This document shows positions 1 through 5,861 of a DNA stretch of 8,909 bases, piece by piece. Source of the DNA: Chloroflexia bacterium (GTDB lineage Bacteria > Chloroflexota > Chloroflexia > QHBQ01 > JADMIH01). Under the pieces are notes generated by a model. The model was not told the origin of the DNA, did no database searches, and was given only the letters and a program-made list of their open reading frames with translations. Made by a program: the position numbers and the translations under genes. Location of the stretch: the NCBI GenBank assembly GCA_025927935.1, contig JAICKM010000248.1, positions 1 through 8,909 of the forward strand. Reading direction: 5' to 3'. The stretch's first letter is position 1; each line of letters opens with the position of its first letter.

Positions 1-27
1 CCCAGCAGAAGCCCGGTCGCGCCCGGC

Positions 28-297
28 CTAGCCGTCCGCGCCGCGGACATCGCGCATCAGCAGCGCGACGGTGTAGCCCTGCGCAGCAGCCACCTGGAGC
101 GTGGCGTCGATAAAAACGCCTAGCCCCGCATCGCGGGCGCCGGCGCCGCGGATCTCGACCAGTGCGTCCATATTCTGGAACGGCGCGTAGATCACGCGCA
201 CCGCCAGGGCGGGACATTCCGCCTGGATGGTCTGCCGCAGATCGGTCATTAGCCCATGGAGCGCGACCGGCGGCGCGCTCTCCGCCCACTGGATCAT
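28..297 (-). CDS. Hypothetical 89-aa protein
   Basis: I do not recognise a family. The translation is a compact alpha/beta-like sequence: a predicted helix near residues 12-28 (LHGLMTDLRQTIQ), a strand VRVIYAPF (33-40), a segment ALVEIRG (45-51) and a closing strand YTVALLMRDV. There is no signal peptide and no membrane helix. The ATG at 297 is preceded on the minus strand by a purine-rich AAGAAGGGA (315 to 307), about 10 nt upstream, which is an acceptable ribosome binding site. The gene ends at a TAG at 30-28. It diverges from the C39-like peptidase, and a candidate promoter lies at 375-348. Codon use matches the neighbours. It could be a small standalone protein or a partner of genes left of the window. 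Confidence 0.6.
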   Translation of the reverse strand: MIQWAESAPPVALHGLMTDLRQTIQAECPALAVRVIYAPFQNMDALVEIRGAGARDAGLGVFIDATLQVAAAQGYTVALLMRDVRGADG

Positions 298-347
298 CTG
301 TCCCGGTCCCTTCTTACTACTGCTCCCGGCTCCTGCATGTCTTCCTC

Positions 348-375
348 TCTATAGTGATATCGCATTCTTCTCGAA
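348..375 (-). promoter_or_regulatory. Candidate promoter for the minus-strand 89-aa gene
   Basis: Read on the minus strand, TTCGAG (375 to 370), a 16-bp spacer and TATAGA (353 to 348) give a moderate sigma70-like match. It would start transcription near 341, about 44 nt before the ATG at 297. The match is weaker than those of the other promoters in this window. Confidence 0.35.
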
Positions 376-390
376 TAGGTATCGAATACC
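371..390. promoter_or_regulatory. Operator-like repeat in the divergent intergenic region
   Basis: The heptamer TCGAATA occurs twice as a direct repeat (371-377 and 382-388), start to start 11 bp, close to one helical turn. The second copy also lies inside an inverted repeat, GGTAT-CGA-ATACC (378-390). It sits in otherwise GC-rich DNA and overlaps the -35 box of the candidate minus-strand promoter, so it could bind a regulator of the small divergent gene. This is inferred from position and symmetry only. Confidence 0.3.
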
Positions 391-463
391 GGATCGCGGC
401 GGCGTGGCGGACGCGACACTTCGGCGGACACGCCGTCCGCGCGAGACGCGGGGCGATCCGGCC

Positions 464-492
464 TTGCCACTTGCGGGGGGGCTTGCTATACT
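464..492 (+). promoter_or_regulatory. Extended -10 sigma70-type promoter for the peptidase-lipoprotein pair
   Basis: TTGCCA (464-469), a 17-bp spacer and TATACT (487-492), with an extended -10 TGC just before the -10 hexamer. Transcription would begin near 499-500, giving a 5' UTR of about 35 nt that contains the AAGGAG ribosome binding site of the ATG at 534. Confidence 0.75.
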
Positions 493-533
493 GAATCCGA
501 CTGCTCAGCAGGAGCCTTGAAGGAGCCTCTATC

Positions 534-1595
534 ATGTTCTGGATCAATCGCAGCCGGTTGGTGCTGCCCCAGGTGAGCGCGCCGGACGGCGGGGCGTCGC
601 CTGGTTACAGCGCGGAAGCGGGCTATGAGTTGGCCGTGGTCGATTGCGCGGCGCAACCCTTTACCGAACTGGTGTTGTCGTGGAACGCCGAGACCCCGCC
701 AGACACGACCATCCGCGTGGAAGCCCGCCTGCACGTCAGCGCGGTCGACGATCAGCCCGAAGCGGGCGGCTGGTCGGCCTGGCGCGGCCTGGGGCATTGG
801 GGTGCGGCGAGCGCGGATGAGACGCCCCTGCCGCGCAGCGGCGAGTCCCCCGCGCCCGAAGACCCGGCGGTCGAGGTCGCGGTCGATACGCTGCGCGTCG
901 CCAAAGGCTATGAAGCCACGGCGTTCCAGGCGCGCGTGACCCTATATGGCGGCGCGGCCAGCCCGGCAGTGTACCTGCTGGCGGCCAGCACGGCGCACCG
1001 CCGGCAGCCGCCTGTCAGCGCGGAAGCCGACCCGCCGCTGGGCCGGCCCGTGGCACTGCCGGTCCCGGCCCGCTCGCAACTGGTCGAGCGCGAGGAGATC
1101 GCCCACGAGATTTGCAGCCCCACCTCGGTCAGCATGGTCTTGCAGTTCTACGGCATCGACCGGCCTACCGAGGAAGTCGCGCAGGGCGTGTACGACCACG
1201 GCGCGGAGATCTACGGCAACTGGCCGTTCAACACGGCCTATGCCGCGCGCCACGGCTTGCAGGCGGTGGTCCGCCATTTTGGGACGCTGGGTGAGGTGGA
1301 GCGCGAACTGCACAAGGGCCACCCGGTGATCATCAGCGTCGCCTTTGAGCCGGGCGAACTACCCGAAGCGCCCATCCCGCGCACCAACGGCCACCTGCTT
1401 GTGGTCACGGGCGTCGATGCGGCGGGCGATTTCCTGGTGAACGACCCGGCGGCGCACCCGCACAAAGGCCAGGCGATCAGCCGCACCTATGGGCGCGAAA
1501 ACCTGCGCCGGGTCTTCCTGGGCCACGGCGGGGTCGGTTATGTGTTAGAGCCGCTGCCACCCATAGCGGACCCGCGCGAGGTGGTGCTCGCATGA
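534..1595 (+). CDS. C39-like family cysteine peptidase with N-terminal beta-rich domain
   Basis: A 353-aa protein with a papain-like peptidase domain of the C39-like (Peptidase_C39_2) type in residues about 178-340. The catalytic set is visible: Cys194 in EICSPTSVSMVL, His287 in TNGHLLVVTGV and Asp304 in FLVNDPAA. These spacings are usual for this family, which differs from the bacteriocin-exporter C39 domains by having no ABC transporter attached. Residues about 20-155 form a strand-rich domain (ELVLSWNAE, VEARLHVSA, WSAWRGLGHWG, FQARVTLYG) of the sort that precedes this peptidase in other proteins; I cannot name its fold. There is no signal peptide, so a cytoplasmic location or unusual export is implied. 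The start has GAAGGAG about 9 nt upstream and a good promoter. The stop overlaps the next start (ATGA), so the two proteins are probably translationally coupled. The substrate is unknown. Confidence 0.88.
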   Translation: MFWINRSRLVLPQVSAPDGGASPGYSAEAGYELAVVDCAAQPFTELVLSWNAETPPDTTIRVEARLHVSAVDDQPEAGGWSAWRGLGHWGAASADETPLPRSGESPAPEDPAVEVAVDTLRVAKGYEATAFQARVTLYGGAASPAVYLLAASTAHRRQPPVSAEADPPLGRPVALPVPARSQLVEREEIAHEICSPTSVSMVLQFYGIDRPTEEVAQGVYDHGAEIYGNWPFNTAYAARHGLQAVVRHFGTLGEVERELHKGHPVIISVAFEPGELPEAPIPRTNGHLLVVTGVDAAGDFLVNDPAAHPHKGQAISRTYGRENLRRVFLGHGGVGYVLEPLPPIADPREVVLA

Positions 1596-2743
1596 ATCGT
1601 CTGTCGCGTCCCCTTTTGCTGACCCAAATCCTGCTGCTGAGCGTGCTGGCCCTCGGCGGGCTGCTGGCGGCCTGCGATGTGCCCAAACCGCCCGCCGAAG
1701 CGTTGACCCCCGTCGTCGGCTCGGCCACGCGCACGCCCAAGGTGATCGATCCCAATGTGCCCACGGCTACGCCCGCGCCCATGACCCTGCCCGCCACCGG
1801 GCGGCTCTGGTTCTTGCGCGGCGGCGTCCTCTGGACGGCGGCCCCCGACGGCAGCGGCGCCAAGGCCATGTCGAAGAACAAGGCCACCTCCCCGCCCGTG
1901 CCCAACGGCGCCGGTACCAAAGTGGCCTATCTGAGCGAGCGCAAGCTGATCCTGCTCGACGTGGCGAGCGGGCAGGAGACCACGCTGATCGAAGCCGATA
2001 TGTCGCCGGTGCAGCGGCCGTCCTGGTCGCCCGACGACAAGCAAATCGCCTACTTCACGGAAGATGCCGGCCAGTACGGCAGCGAGATCGTCTGGGCCAT
2101 TCCGGCGGCCGGGGGACCGCCGCAGCGCGTGACCGAGCTGGCCGACGGCGGCTATCGCAGCGGGCCGACCTTCGAGCACGTGGCATCCTGGGCCGGCGAC
2201 GGTCGTCGCCTCGCGGTCAGCGGGCCGATGGGGCCGATCCATATCCTGCCGCTGGACCAGACGGCGGGCGATCCCAAGGTCGTGCACGGCGGCGAGCCGA
2301 CCTGGTCGACGGACAACCGCACGATGCTCTATACCGAGACCTTGAACGGCGCTCTGGCCCTGCAAGATGCGGTCACGGACGACTTCCAGCCGTATATCAA
2401 CGAGAAGCGCCTGGACGGCACGCGTCTGGGCGAGTACGCGCAGGCGCCCTACCCGCGCTTTAACGCCGATGCCTCGCTGATTCTCTACCGCGCCAAGGGC
2501 GGCGACGGCGCGCCCGCCGTGGCGATCCGCGCCCGCGCCGACGGCTCCGAGCAACTGTTCTTGCCGGGCAACAACGCGAGTTGGGCGCCCGACGGCCAGT
2601 GGCTGGTCTACGAGACGGGCACCCTGGTCGCAGCGGACCTCGGCCAGAACTGGCAGCCGCAGGGCCTGGCCCGCGTCCGCGCCGACGGCAGCGGCCAGAC
2701 CGACATTCTCGCCGACGCCTCCTGGCCCGCCTGGAGCAAGTGA
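1592..2743 (+). CDS. Lipoprotein with TolB-like (PD40) beta-propeller
   Basis: A 383-aa surface lipoprotein. The N-terminus has a basic start, a hydrophobic core (residues 8-25) and a lipobox L25-A-A-C28, so Cys28 should be acylated after signal peptidase II cleavage. A Pro/Thr-rich tether (about 29-68) follows. The rest is a beta-propeller with PD40/WD40-like repeats marked by W-x-x-D-x-(x)-hydrophobic motifs: WSPDDKQIAYF (145-155), WAGDGRRLAV (200-209), WSTDNRTMLY (238-247), FNADASLILY (290-299) and WAPDGQWLVY (331-340), with DGSG turn motifs near 86-89 and 375-378. Propellers of this kind bind proteins or glycans and have no visible active site. The start overlaps the stop of the upstream peptidase by 4 bp, which suggests coupled synthesis and perhaps a joint role at the envelope; the peptidase lacks a secretion signal, so direct partnership is uncertain. 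The stop codon lies within a heptamer repeat array. Confidence 0.85.
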   Translation: MNRLSRPLLLTQILLLSVLALGGLLAACDVPKPPAEALTPVVGSATRTPKVIDPNVPTATPAPMTLPATGRLWFLRGGVLWTAAPDGSGAKAMSKNKATSPPVPNGAGTKVAYLSERKLILLDVASGQETTLIEADMSPVQRPSWSPDDKQIAYFTEDAGQYGSEIVWAIPAAGGPPQRVTELADGGYRSGPTFEHVASWAGDGRRLAVSGPMGPIHILPLDQTAGDPKVVHGGEPTWSTDNRTMLYTETLNGALALQDAVTDDFQPYINEKRLDGTRLGEYAQAPYPRFNADASLILYRAKGGDGAPAVAIRARADGSEQLFLPGNNASWAPDGQWLVYETGTLVAADLGQNWQPQGLARVRADGSGQTDILADASWPAWSK

Positions 2744-2807
2744 GTGCTGAGTGCGGAGTGCTGAGTGCTGAGTGACGACGAGAGACGAGTGCTCAGTGGT
2801 CGGTGGT
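2742..2807. repeat. Heptamer tandem repeat array (GAGTGCT type, then CAGTGGT type)
   Basis: Consecutive 7-bp units are GAGTGCT (2742-2748), GAGTGCG (2749-2755), GAGTGCT (2756-2762), GAGTGCT (2763-2769) and GAGTGAC (2770-2776). After a 10-bp gap come GAGTGCT (2787-2793), CAGTGGT (2794-2800) and CGGTGGT (2801-2807). The first unit begins inside the TGA stop of the lipoprotein gene. Heptameric tandem repeats between genes are known in cyanobacteria and, from memory, occur in Chloroflexota. A 7-bp unit is far too short for CRISPR. Confidence 0.75.
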
Positions 2808-2887
2808 GTGCCTGCGGCACCGCTACGCGATCAGTACGACGAGTGATAGAGAATCGGTCGGATAAGGTGCCGCATCTAGACAGGCAC
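2808..2887. repeat. Spacer with short GTGCC/GGCAC palindromes
   Basis: After the heptamer array, GTGCC-TGC-GGCAC (2808-2820) forms a 5-bp hairpin, and the same arms recur further apart (GTGCC 2867-2871, GGCAC 2883-2887). I see no convincing promoter and no coding potential here. The stretch up to 2920 resembles dispersed-repeat DNA more than a designed leader. An open frame beginning at 2765 crosses it but has no ribosome binding site. Confidence 0.35.
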
Positions 2888-2920
2888 AATGCGGAATGTA
2901 TGCTGAAGGAGACCGAGCAG

Positions 2921-3934
2921 ATGCGAGACCGGAAGCGGATCTGGGTGGCCCCGCGGACGCCGTGGGTGGCGACCTTCTCGATTGTGGGCCATGACCCGCG
3001 CAACGGCGACCTGGGCATTGCCGTCCAGTCGAAGTTCCTGGCCGTAGGCGCCGTGGTGCCCTGGGCGCGTGCCGGGGTCGGGGCGGTGGCGACCCAGTCC
3101 TGGGCCAATACGACCTATGGCCCGGCGGCGCTCGATCTGCTGGCTGCGGGCCAGGAGCCGCAGCAGGTAATCGACACGCTGGTCGCCACCGACGAGGGGC
3201 ACACCCAGCGCCAGGTGGGCGTGGTCGACGCCCTGGGCCGGGCGGCCACGTTTACCGGCAGCGAGTGCTTCGCCTGGGCCGGGGGCCGCACGGGGCCCCA
3301 CTTTGCCGCGCAGGGCAACATCCTGGTCAGCCAGGAGACAGTGGACGCGATGGCCGAGACTTTCCTGGAGCAGCAGATGACCGGCGCGGGGGAGCTATCG
3401 GATCACCTGGTGGCCGCGCTCGCCGCCGGGCAGGCGGCGGGCGGCGACAGCCGGGGCATGCAGTCGGCAGCCCTGCTGGTGGTGCGCGCGGCAGGCGGCT
3501 ACGCGGGCTTCAACGACCGCTACATCGATCTGCGCGTGGACGACCATCCCTACCCCATCGCCGAACTCCGCCGCATCCTGGATCTGCACCAGCTTTACTT
3601 CCTGCCGACCGACCCGGCCACCCTGCTGCCGCTGAGCGGAGTCACGCTGGACGAGGTGCGCCTATTGCTGCACGAGGGCGGTTATCTGCCCCTGGTGCCC
3701 CCGGACGAGACCTACGACCCCGTAACCCAGGAAGCCTTTAGCGCCTTCGTCCACCGGGAGAACCTGGAAGACCGGCTCCAGGAGGATGCGCGCATCGACC
3801 CGGTGGTGCTGCGCTACCTGCGTACCCACGTCGAGCAGATCGCCGGCGCCCGCAGCACCCAAGCGGAGCCGCCCCACTTGCACATCGTCCGGCCCAGCGA
3901 GCGCCCCGGCAGCCACGCGCCCGAAGTGGAGTAG
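2921..3934 (+). CDS. DUF1028 family protein with C-terminal peptidoglycan-binding-like domain
   Basis: A 337-aa protein. Residues about 18-215 match the DUF1028 family, which has the N-terminal nucleophile (Ntn) hydrolase fold. Hallmarks are TFSIVGHDPRNGDLGIAVQSKF (in part, 18-39), VGAVATQSWANTTYG, QVGVVDALGRAATFTG, GGDSRGMQSAALLVV (174-188) and FNDRYIDLRVDDHP (197-210). Residues about 240-310 (LDEVRLLLHEGGY to IDPVVLRYL) resemble the small peptidoglycan-binding domain often fused to DUF1028. The enzymatic reaction of the family is not established. I chose the ATG at 2921 because AAGGAG lies 9 nt upstream; an in-frame ATG at 2765 would translate repeat DNA and has no such site. This start leaves 17 residues before Thr18, the candidate nucleophile, whereas most members as I recall start at or next to that Thr. 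No signal peptide is visible. The phosphotransferase gene follows 27 bp downstream. Confidence 0.88.
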   Translation: MRDRKRIWVAPRTPWVATFSIVGHDPRNGDLGIAVQSKFLAVGAVVPWARAGVGAVATQSWANTTYGPAALDLLAAGQEPQQVIDTLVATDEGHTQRQVGVVDALGRAATFTGSECFAWAGGRTGPHFAAQGNILVSQETVDAMAETFLEQQMTGAGELSDHLVAALAAGQAAGGDSRGMQSAALLVVRAAGGYAGFNDRYIDLRVDDHPYPIAELRRILDLHQLYFLPTDPATLLPLSGVTLDEVRLLLHEGGYLPLVPPDETYDPVTQEAFSAFVHRENLEDRLQEDARIDPVVLRYLRTHVEQIAGARSTQAEPPHLHIVRPSERPGSHAPEVE

Positions 3935-3936
3935 GC

Positions 3937-3955
3937 GCCGGCCATGTGCGCCGGC
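3937..3955 (+). other. GC hairpin between DUF1028 and phosphotransferase genes
   Basis: GCCGGC (3937-3942) and GCCGGC (3950-3955) form a 6-bp stem with a 7-nt loop, immediately after the DUF1028 stop and 6 nt before the next ATG. There is no U-tract, so it is not a normal terminator. The only SD-like GGAG (3928-3931) is 30 nt from the ATG but would be about 11 nt away if the hairpin is counted out. Confidence 0.45.
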
Positions 3956-3961
3956 TAACCC

Positions 3962-4981
3962 ATGGAAAGGCCGGTCTTCCGGTCGCGCGCCGAATACGCT
4001 GGGCGCTTCACCGACGCCGCCTACTGGCGCCCGTATGTCGAGGCCGTTTGCGCCCGCCATGGTCTGGGGCCAGGCGGCGAGATTCGCGCGGGCTTGCCGG
4101 GGACGAACGCCGTCTTCCTGGTCGATGGTCGCTACGCGGTCAAGCTCTACACCGACCTGTTCGGCGGCGCAACCAGCTACCCGGCGGAGCGCGATCTCTA
4201 CGGCTGGTTTGCCGGGCATCCCGGTCTGCCGGTGCCCGCGCTCGTCGCGCAGGGCGATCTGTTCCCGGCGGGTGGCTGGCCCTGGCCCTACATCGTGACC
4301 ACGGTGGTGCCGGGCAGCAGTTACGGCGAAGCAGCGGCCGGCGTGGCGTATGCGGACAAACTGGCGCTCGCCGCGTTCCTCGGCGGTGTGTGCCGCACGT
4401 TGCACGGCATCCGCTGGCCCGGCACGCCCGCCCTCCCCGCGCGCTGGGAGCCGTTTTTCGCCTTTCTTGCCGCCCGCCGCGGCGCCTGTGTGGCCGATCA
4501 CCGCGCCTGGGGCACCCTACCCGCCCGGCTGATCGCCGGGATTGACGCCTATTTACCGCCCCTCGCCGATCTGGTCGATACGAACGGCCCGCCCTGCCTG
4601 CTCCACGCCGATCTGAACGCGGACCACGTTCTGGGCGGCTTCCGCGATGGGCACTGGCGACCGACCGGCATCATCGACTTCGGCGACGCCCGCGTGGGCG
4701 ACCTGACCTACGAGCTACCCGCCCTGCACCTGGGCCTGTTCCACGCCGACAAGCAACTGCTGCGCGCCTGGCTCGCCGCTTATGGGCAAGTCGCGGCCTG
4801 GGACGACCGCTGGATCCGCCGCGCCATGAGCATGAGCCTGCTCCATCAGTTCGATGTGCTGGTGGACGTGTTCCGCAACTTGCCGGCCGCCCATGAAGTC
4901 GGGAACCTGAGGGAACTGGCAACGTTGCTCTGGGATCTTGATGCGCCCGGCATGGCGGGTGCCGGGCCGCGCCCGGTGTAA
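3962..4981 (+). CDS. APH-like phosphotransferase family protein
   Basis: A 339-aa protein with the aminoglycoside-phosphotransferase/choline-kinase-like fold. Visible elements are the N-lobe lysine Lys61 in YAVKLY with Glu76 in YPAERDLY, the hinge-like WPYIVTTVVPG (108-118), the catalytic loop HADLNADH (215-222) with Asp217 as probable base, and the metal-binding IIDFGDARVGD (237-247) with Asp239. In the usual HxDxxxxN motif the last residue is Asn; here it is His222, a variant I recall from some uncharacterised members. The family phosphorylates hydroxyl groups of small molecules with ATP. The substrate cannot be read from sequence, and antibiotic resistance should not be assumed. The reading frame opens only one codon before the ATG and there is no conventional Shine-Dalgarno site, so translation may depend on ribosomes finishing the upstream gene. 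It is likely co-transcribed with the DUF1028 gene. Confidence 0.85.
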   Translation: MERPVFRSRAEYAGRFTDAAYWRPYVEAVCARHGLGPGGEIRAGLPGTNAVFLVDGRYAVKLYTDLFGGATSYPAERDLYGWFAGHPGLPVPALVAQGDLFPAGGWPWPYIVTTVVPGSSYGEAAAGVAYADKLALAAFLGGVCRTLHGIRWPGTPALPARWEPFFAFLAARRGACVADHRAWGTLPARLIAGIDAYLPPLADLVDTNGPPCLLHADLNADHVLGGFRDGHWRPTGIIDFGDARVGDLTYELPALHLGLFHADKQLLRAWLAAYGQVAAWDDRWIRRAMSMSLLHQFDVLVDVFRNLPAAHEVGNLRELATLLWDLDAPGMAGAGPRPV

Positions 4982-4993
4982 GCGCGAACCCCG

Positions 4994-5022
4994 TTGCCCG
5001 GCGGCACCCGATATGCTATGAT
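4994..5022 (+). promoter_or_regulatory. Extended -10 promoter for the 89-aa helical protein
   Basis: TTGCCC (4994-4999), a 17-bp spacer and TATGAT (5017-5022), with TGC directly before the -10. The architecture matches the promoter at 464-492. Transcription should start near 5029-5030, about 50 nt before the ATG at 5079. Confidence 0.75.
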
Positions 5023-5078
5023 AGTGGTAAATGGCCTGATCTATGGTGTTATGCGGCTACCCTACAGGAGGTTTCCCG

Positions 5079-5348
5079 ATGCAATTGAACCTGAACGATG
5101 CCGACTTAGAAGCGCTCAAAATCGCCATCGACTCGTACTACTCGAGCCTCCGCGAGGAAATCTACCATACCGAAGATTACGATGTGCGGCAGACCCTCAA
5201 AGGGATCGAGGCATCGCTGGAACGAGTCCGCGATCAGTTGGAGCCGGGCTGGCTGACCCGCTCCGGGGCGGGGCGCGATACTGCCCCCACCGGGCCGGGC
5301 GTTCCGCCCCCGGCCGGGGCGGCGCCTACCGCGCCTCCAGCGACCTGA
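5079..5348 (+). CDS. Small helical hypothetical protein with Pro/Ala-rich tail
   Basis: An 89-aa protein. Residues 1-55 look like two amphipathic helices joined by a short turn. The N-terminal LNLNDADLEALKIAIDSYYS and the turn HTEDYDVRQTLK resemble a widespread family of short uncharacterised proteins of high-GC bacteria with an 'L..YL.DLR.EI..T..YD.R..L' pattern; this is recalled, not searched. From about residue 61 the chain becomes Gly/Pro/Ala/Thr-rich and is probably disordered. The start is well fixed by a perfect AGGAGG (5066-5071) 7 nt upstream. An alternative in-frame ATG at 5043 lacks such a site. It is monocistronic with its own promoter and converges with the minus-strand small ORFs. 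The function is unknown. Confidence 0.8.
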   Translation: MQLNLNDADLEALKIAIDSYYSSLREEIYHTEDYDVRQTLKGIEASLERVRDQLEPGWLTRSGAGRDTAPTGPGVPPPAGAAPTAPPAT

Positions 5349-5398
5349 TTCCGGGCTATCGTCATGTGGTGGGCACGCTGCCGCCCGCCGCGCTTCAC

Positions 5399-5497
5399 TC
5401 AGGAGCGCGCGACCGGGCGAGAGCGCAGCCCATCACACCAGATCGCCGTCGGCGGGCGACCCGCACTATTAGTTGATCCTTCAGTATTGTCCAGCAT
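5399..5497 (-). CDS. Small ORF B, 32 aa, second gene behind the T-box
   Basis: A 32-codon ORF on the minus strand starting with ATG at 5497 and ending in TGA at 5401-5399. It is preceded by a strong GGGAGG (5508 to 5503) with 5 nt spacing inside a purine-rich run. The peptide begins MLDNTEGSTNSAG, continues RPPTAIWCDG and ends RSRPVARS. It holds one Cys next to a Trp (WC at 20-21), three Thr and a basic C-terminal third. I recognise no family. It lies downstream of ORF A on the same probable transcript, separated by a hairpin. It could be a signalling or modified peptide, a regulatory leader, or chance. The ribosome binding site is the main argument that it is translated. Confidence 0.5.
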   Translation of the reverse strand: MLDNTEGSTNSAGRPPTAIWCDGLRSRPVARS

Positions 5498-5544
5498 AGC
5501 CACCTCCCTTTCCTCATCTGCGGCTACCGTAAAGGGCAGCCGGT

Positions 5545-5579
5545 CCTCCCGGCGGCGCCGGCGCTGCCGCCACCGGAGG
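5545..5579 (-). other. Intercistronic GC-rich hairpin between small ORFs A and B
   Basis: On the minus strand CCTCC (5579 to 5575) pairs with GGAGG (5549 to 5545). After a small internal loop, GGCGGC pairs with GCCGCC, giving about 11 bp in all with a 9-nt loop. It lacks a U-tract, so it is more likely an RNA-processing, stability or attenuation element than an intrinsic terminator. The GGAGG arm is itself SD-like. Confidence 0.45.
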
Positions 5580-5590
5580 TCCCACAGAGA

Positions 5591-5797
5591 CTAACAGGCT
5601 TCGTTGCCGTAGCCCCAGTCCTCATCATCTGCTGCCCGCACCACGGGCGCATCGTCGTCCGGCGCGGGGCGTAGCGCATGGCAATTGCCCGCGACGCCCG
5701 ACCAGTCATCGGCCTCCGCGACAGCGGGCAGCGGCCAGGCCGGCCCATCCAGCAGCATGACATCCTGCTCGACAGGTTGCGATCCGTAAGGAGCCAT
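5591..5797 (-). CDS. Small ORF A, 68-aa acidic peptide behind the T-box leader
   Basis: A 68-aa ORF starting at ATG 5797, which has a perfect AAGGAGG (5811 to 5805) 7 nt upstream and lies 65 nt after the T-box terminator. An upstream in-frame ATG at 5911 lies inside the T-box element, so it is not the start. The product begins MAPYGSQPVEQDVMLLDGP, has WPLP and DDW motifs, an acidic run PDDDA, and ends DDEDWGYGNEAC with a C-terminal Cys. It is strongly acidic and contains no Thr, Lys, Ile or Phe. There are three Trp and two Cys and no transmembrane or signal segment. I recognise no family. It is the first gene under the T-box, so it should be made when the sensed tRNA is uncharged. A precursor peptide or a small regulator are possible; neither is shown. 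Confidence 0.72.
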   Translation of the reverse strand: MAPYGSQPVEQDVMLLDGPAWPLPAVAEADDWSGVAGNCHALRPAPDDDAPVVRAADDEDWGYGNEAC

Positions 5798-5822
5798 CGG
5801 TATCCCTCCTTGATTTGATGAT

Positions 5823-5841
5823 CCGGCCGCGGTCCGGCCGG
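5823..5841 (-). other. Hairpin between T-box terminator and ORF A ribosome binding site
   Basis: CCGGCC and GGCCGG pair as a 6-bp GC stem with a 7-nt loop, 11 nt ahead of the AAGGAGG of ORF A on the minus strand. It could protect the processed mRNA or affect initiation. There is no U-tract. Confidence 0.4.
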
Positions 5842-5861
5842 TGGCGGTGGCGCACGGCAAC

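Noticed and set aside
162..520. Plus-strand frames in the left divergent intergenic region
   Set aside because: They overlap the minus-strand gene and the promoter region, with no ribosome binding site or recognisable sequence.
1538..2554. A 338-codon open frame on the minus strand opposite the lipoprotein gene
   Set aside because: It is Arg/Gly/His-rich with no recognisable domain and no convincing start. The plus frame has a lipobox and PD40 repeats. Long antisense frames are common in such GC-rich DNA.
2742..2807. Heptamer array as a CRISPR or phase-variation tract within a gene
   Set aside because: Units are 7 bp without spacers and lie outside coding sequence except for the stop codon, so neither reading fits.
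2765..2920. Upstream start for the DUF1028 protein adding 52 residues
   Set aside because: The added part translates heptamer-repeat DNA, lacks a ribosome binding site and has no counterpart in the family.
3662..4501. A 279-codon minus-strand frame across the DUF1028 and phosphotransferase genes
   Set aside because: It spans two well-supported plus-strand genes and their gap, and its composition is that of an antisense shadow.
5524..5763. A 79-codon minus-strand frame overlapping ORF A
   Set aside because: It has an Arg/Gly/Cys-rich shadow composition and no clear ribosome binding site, while the overlapping ORF A has a perfect one.
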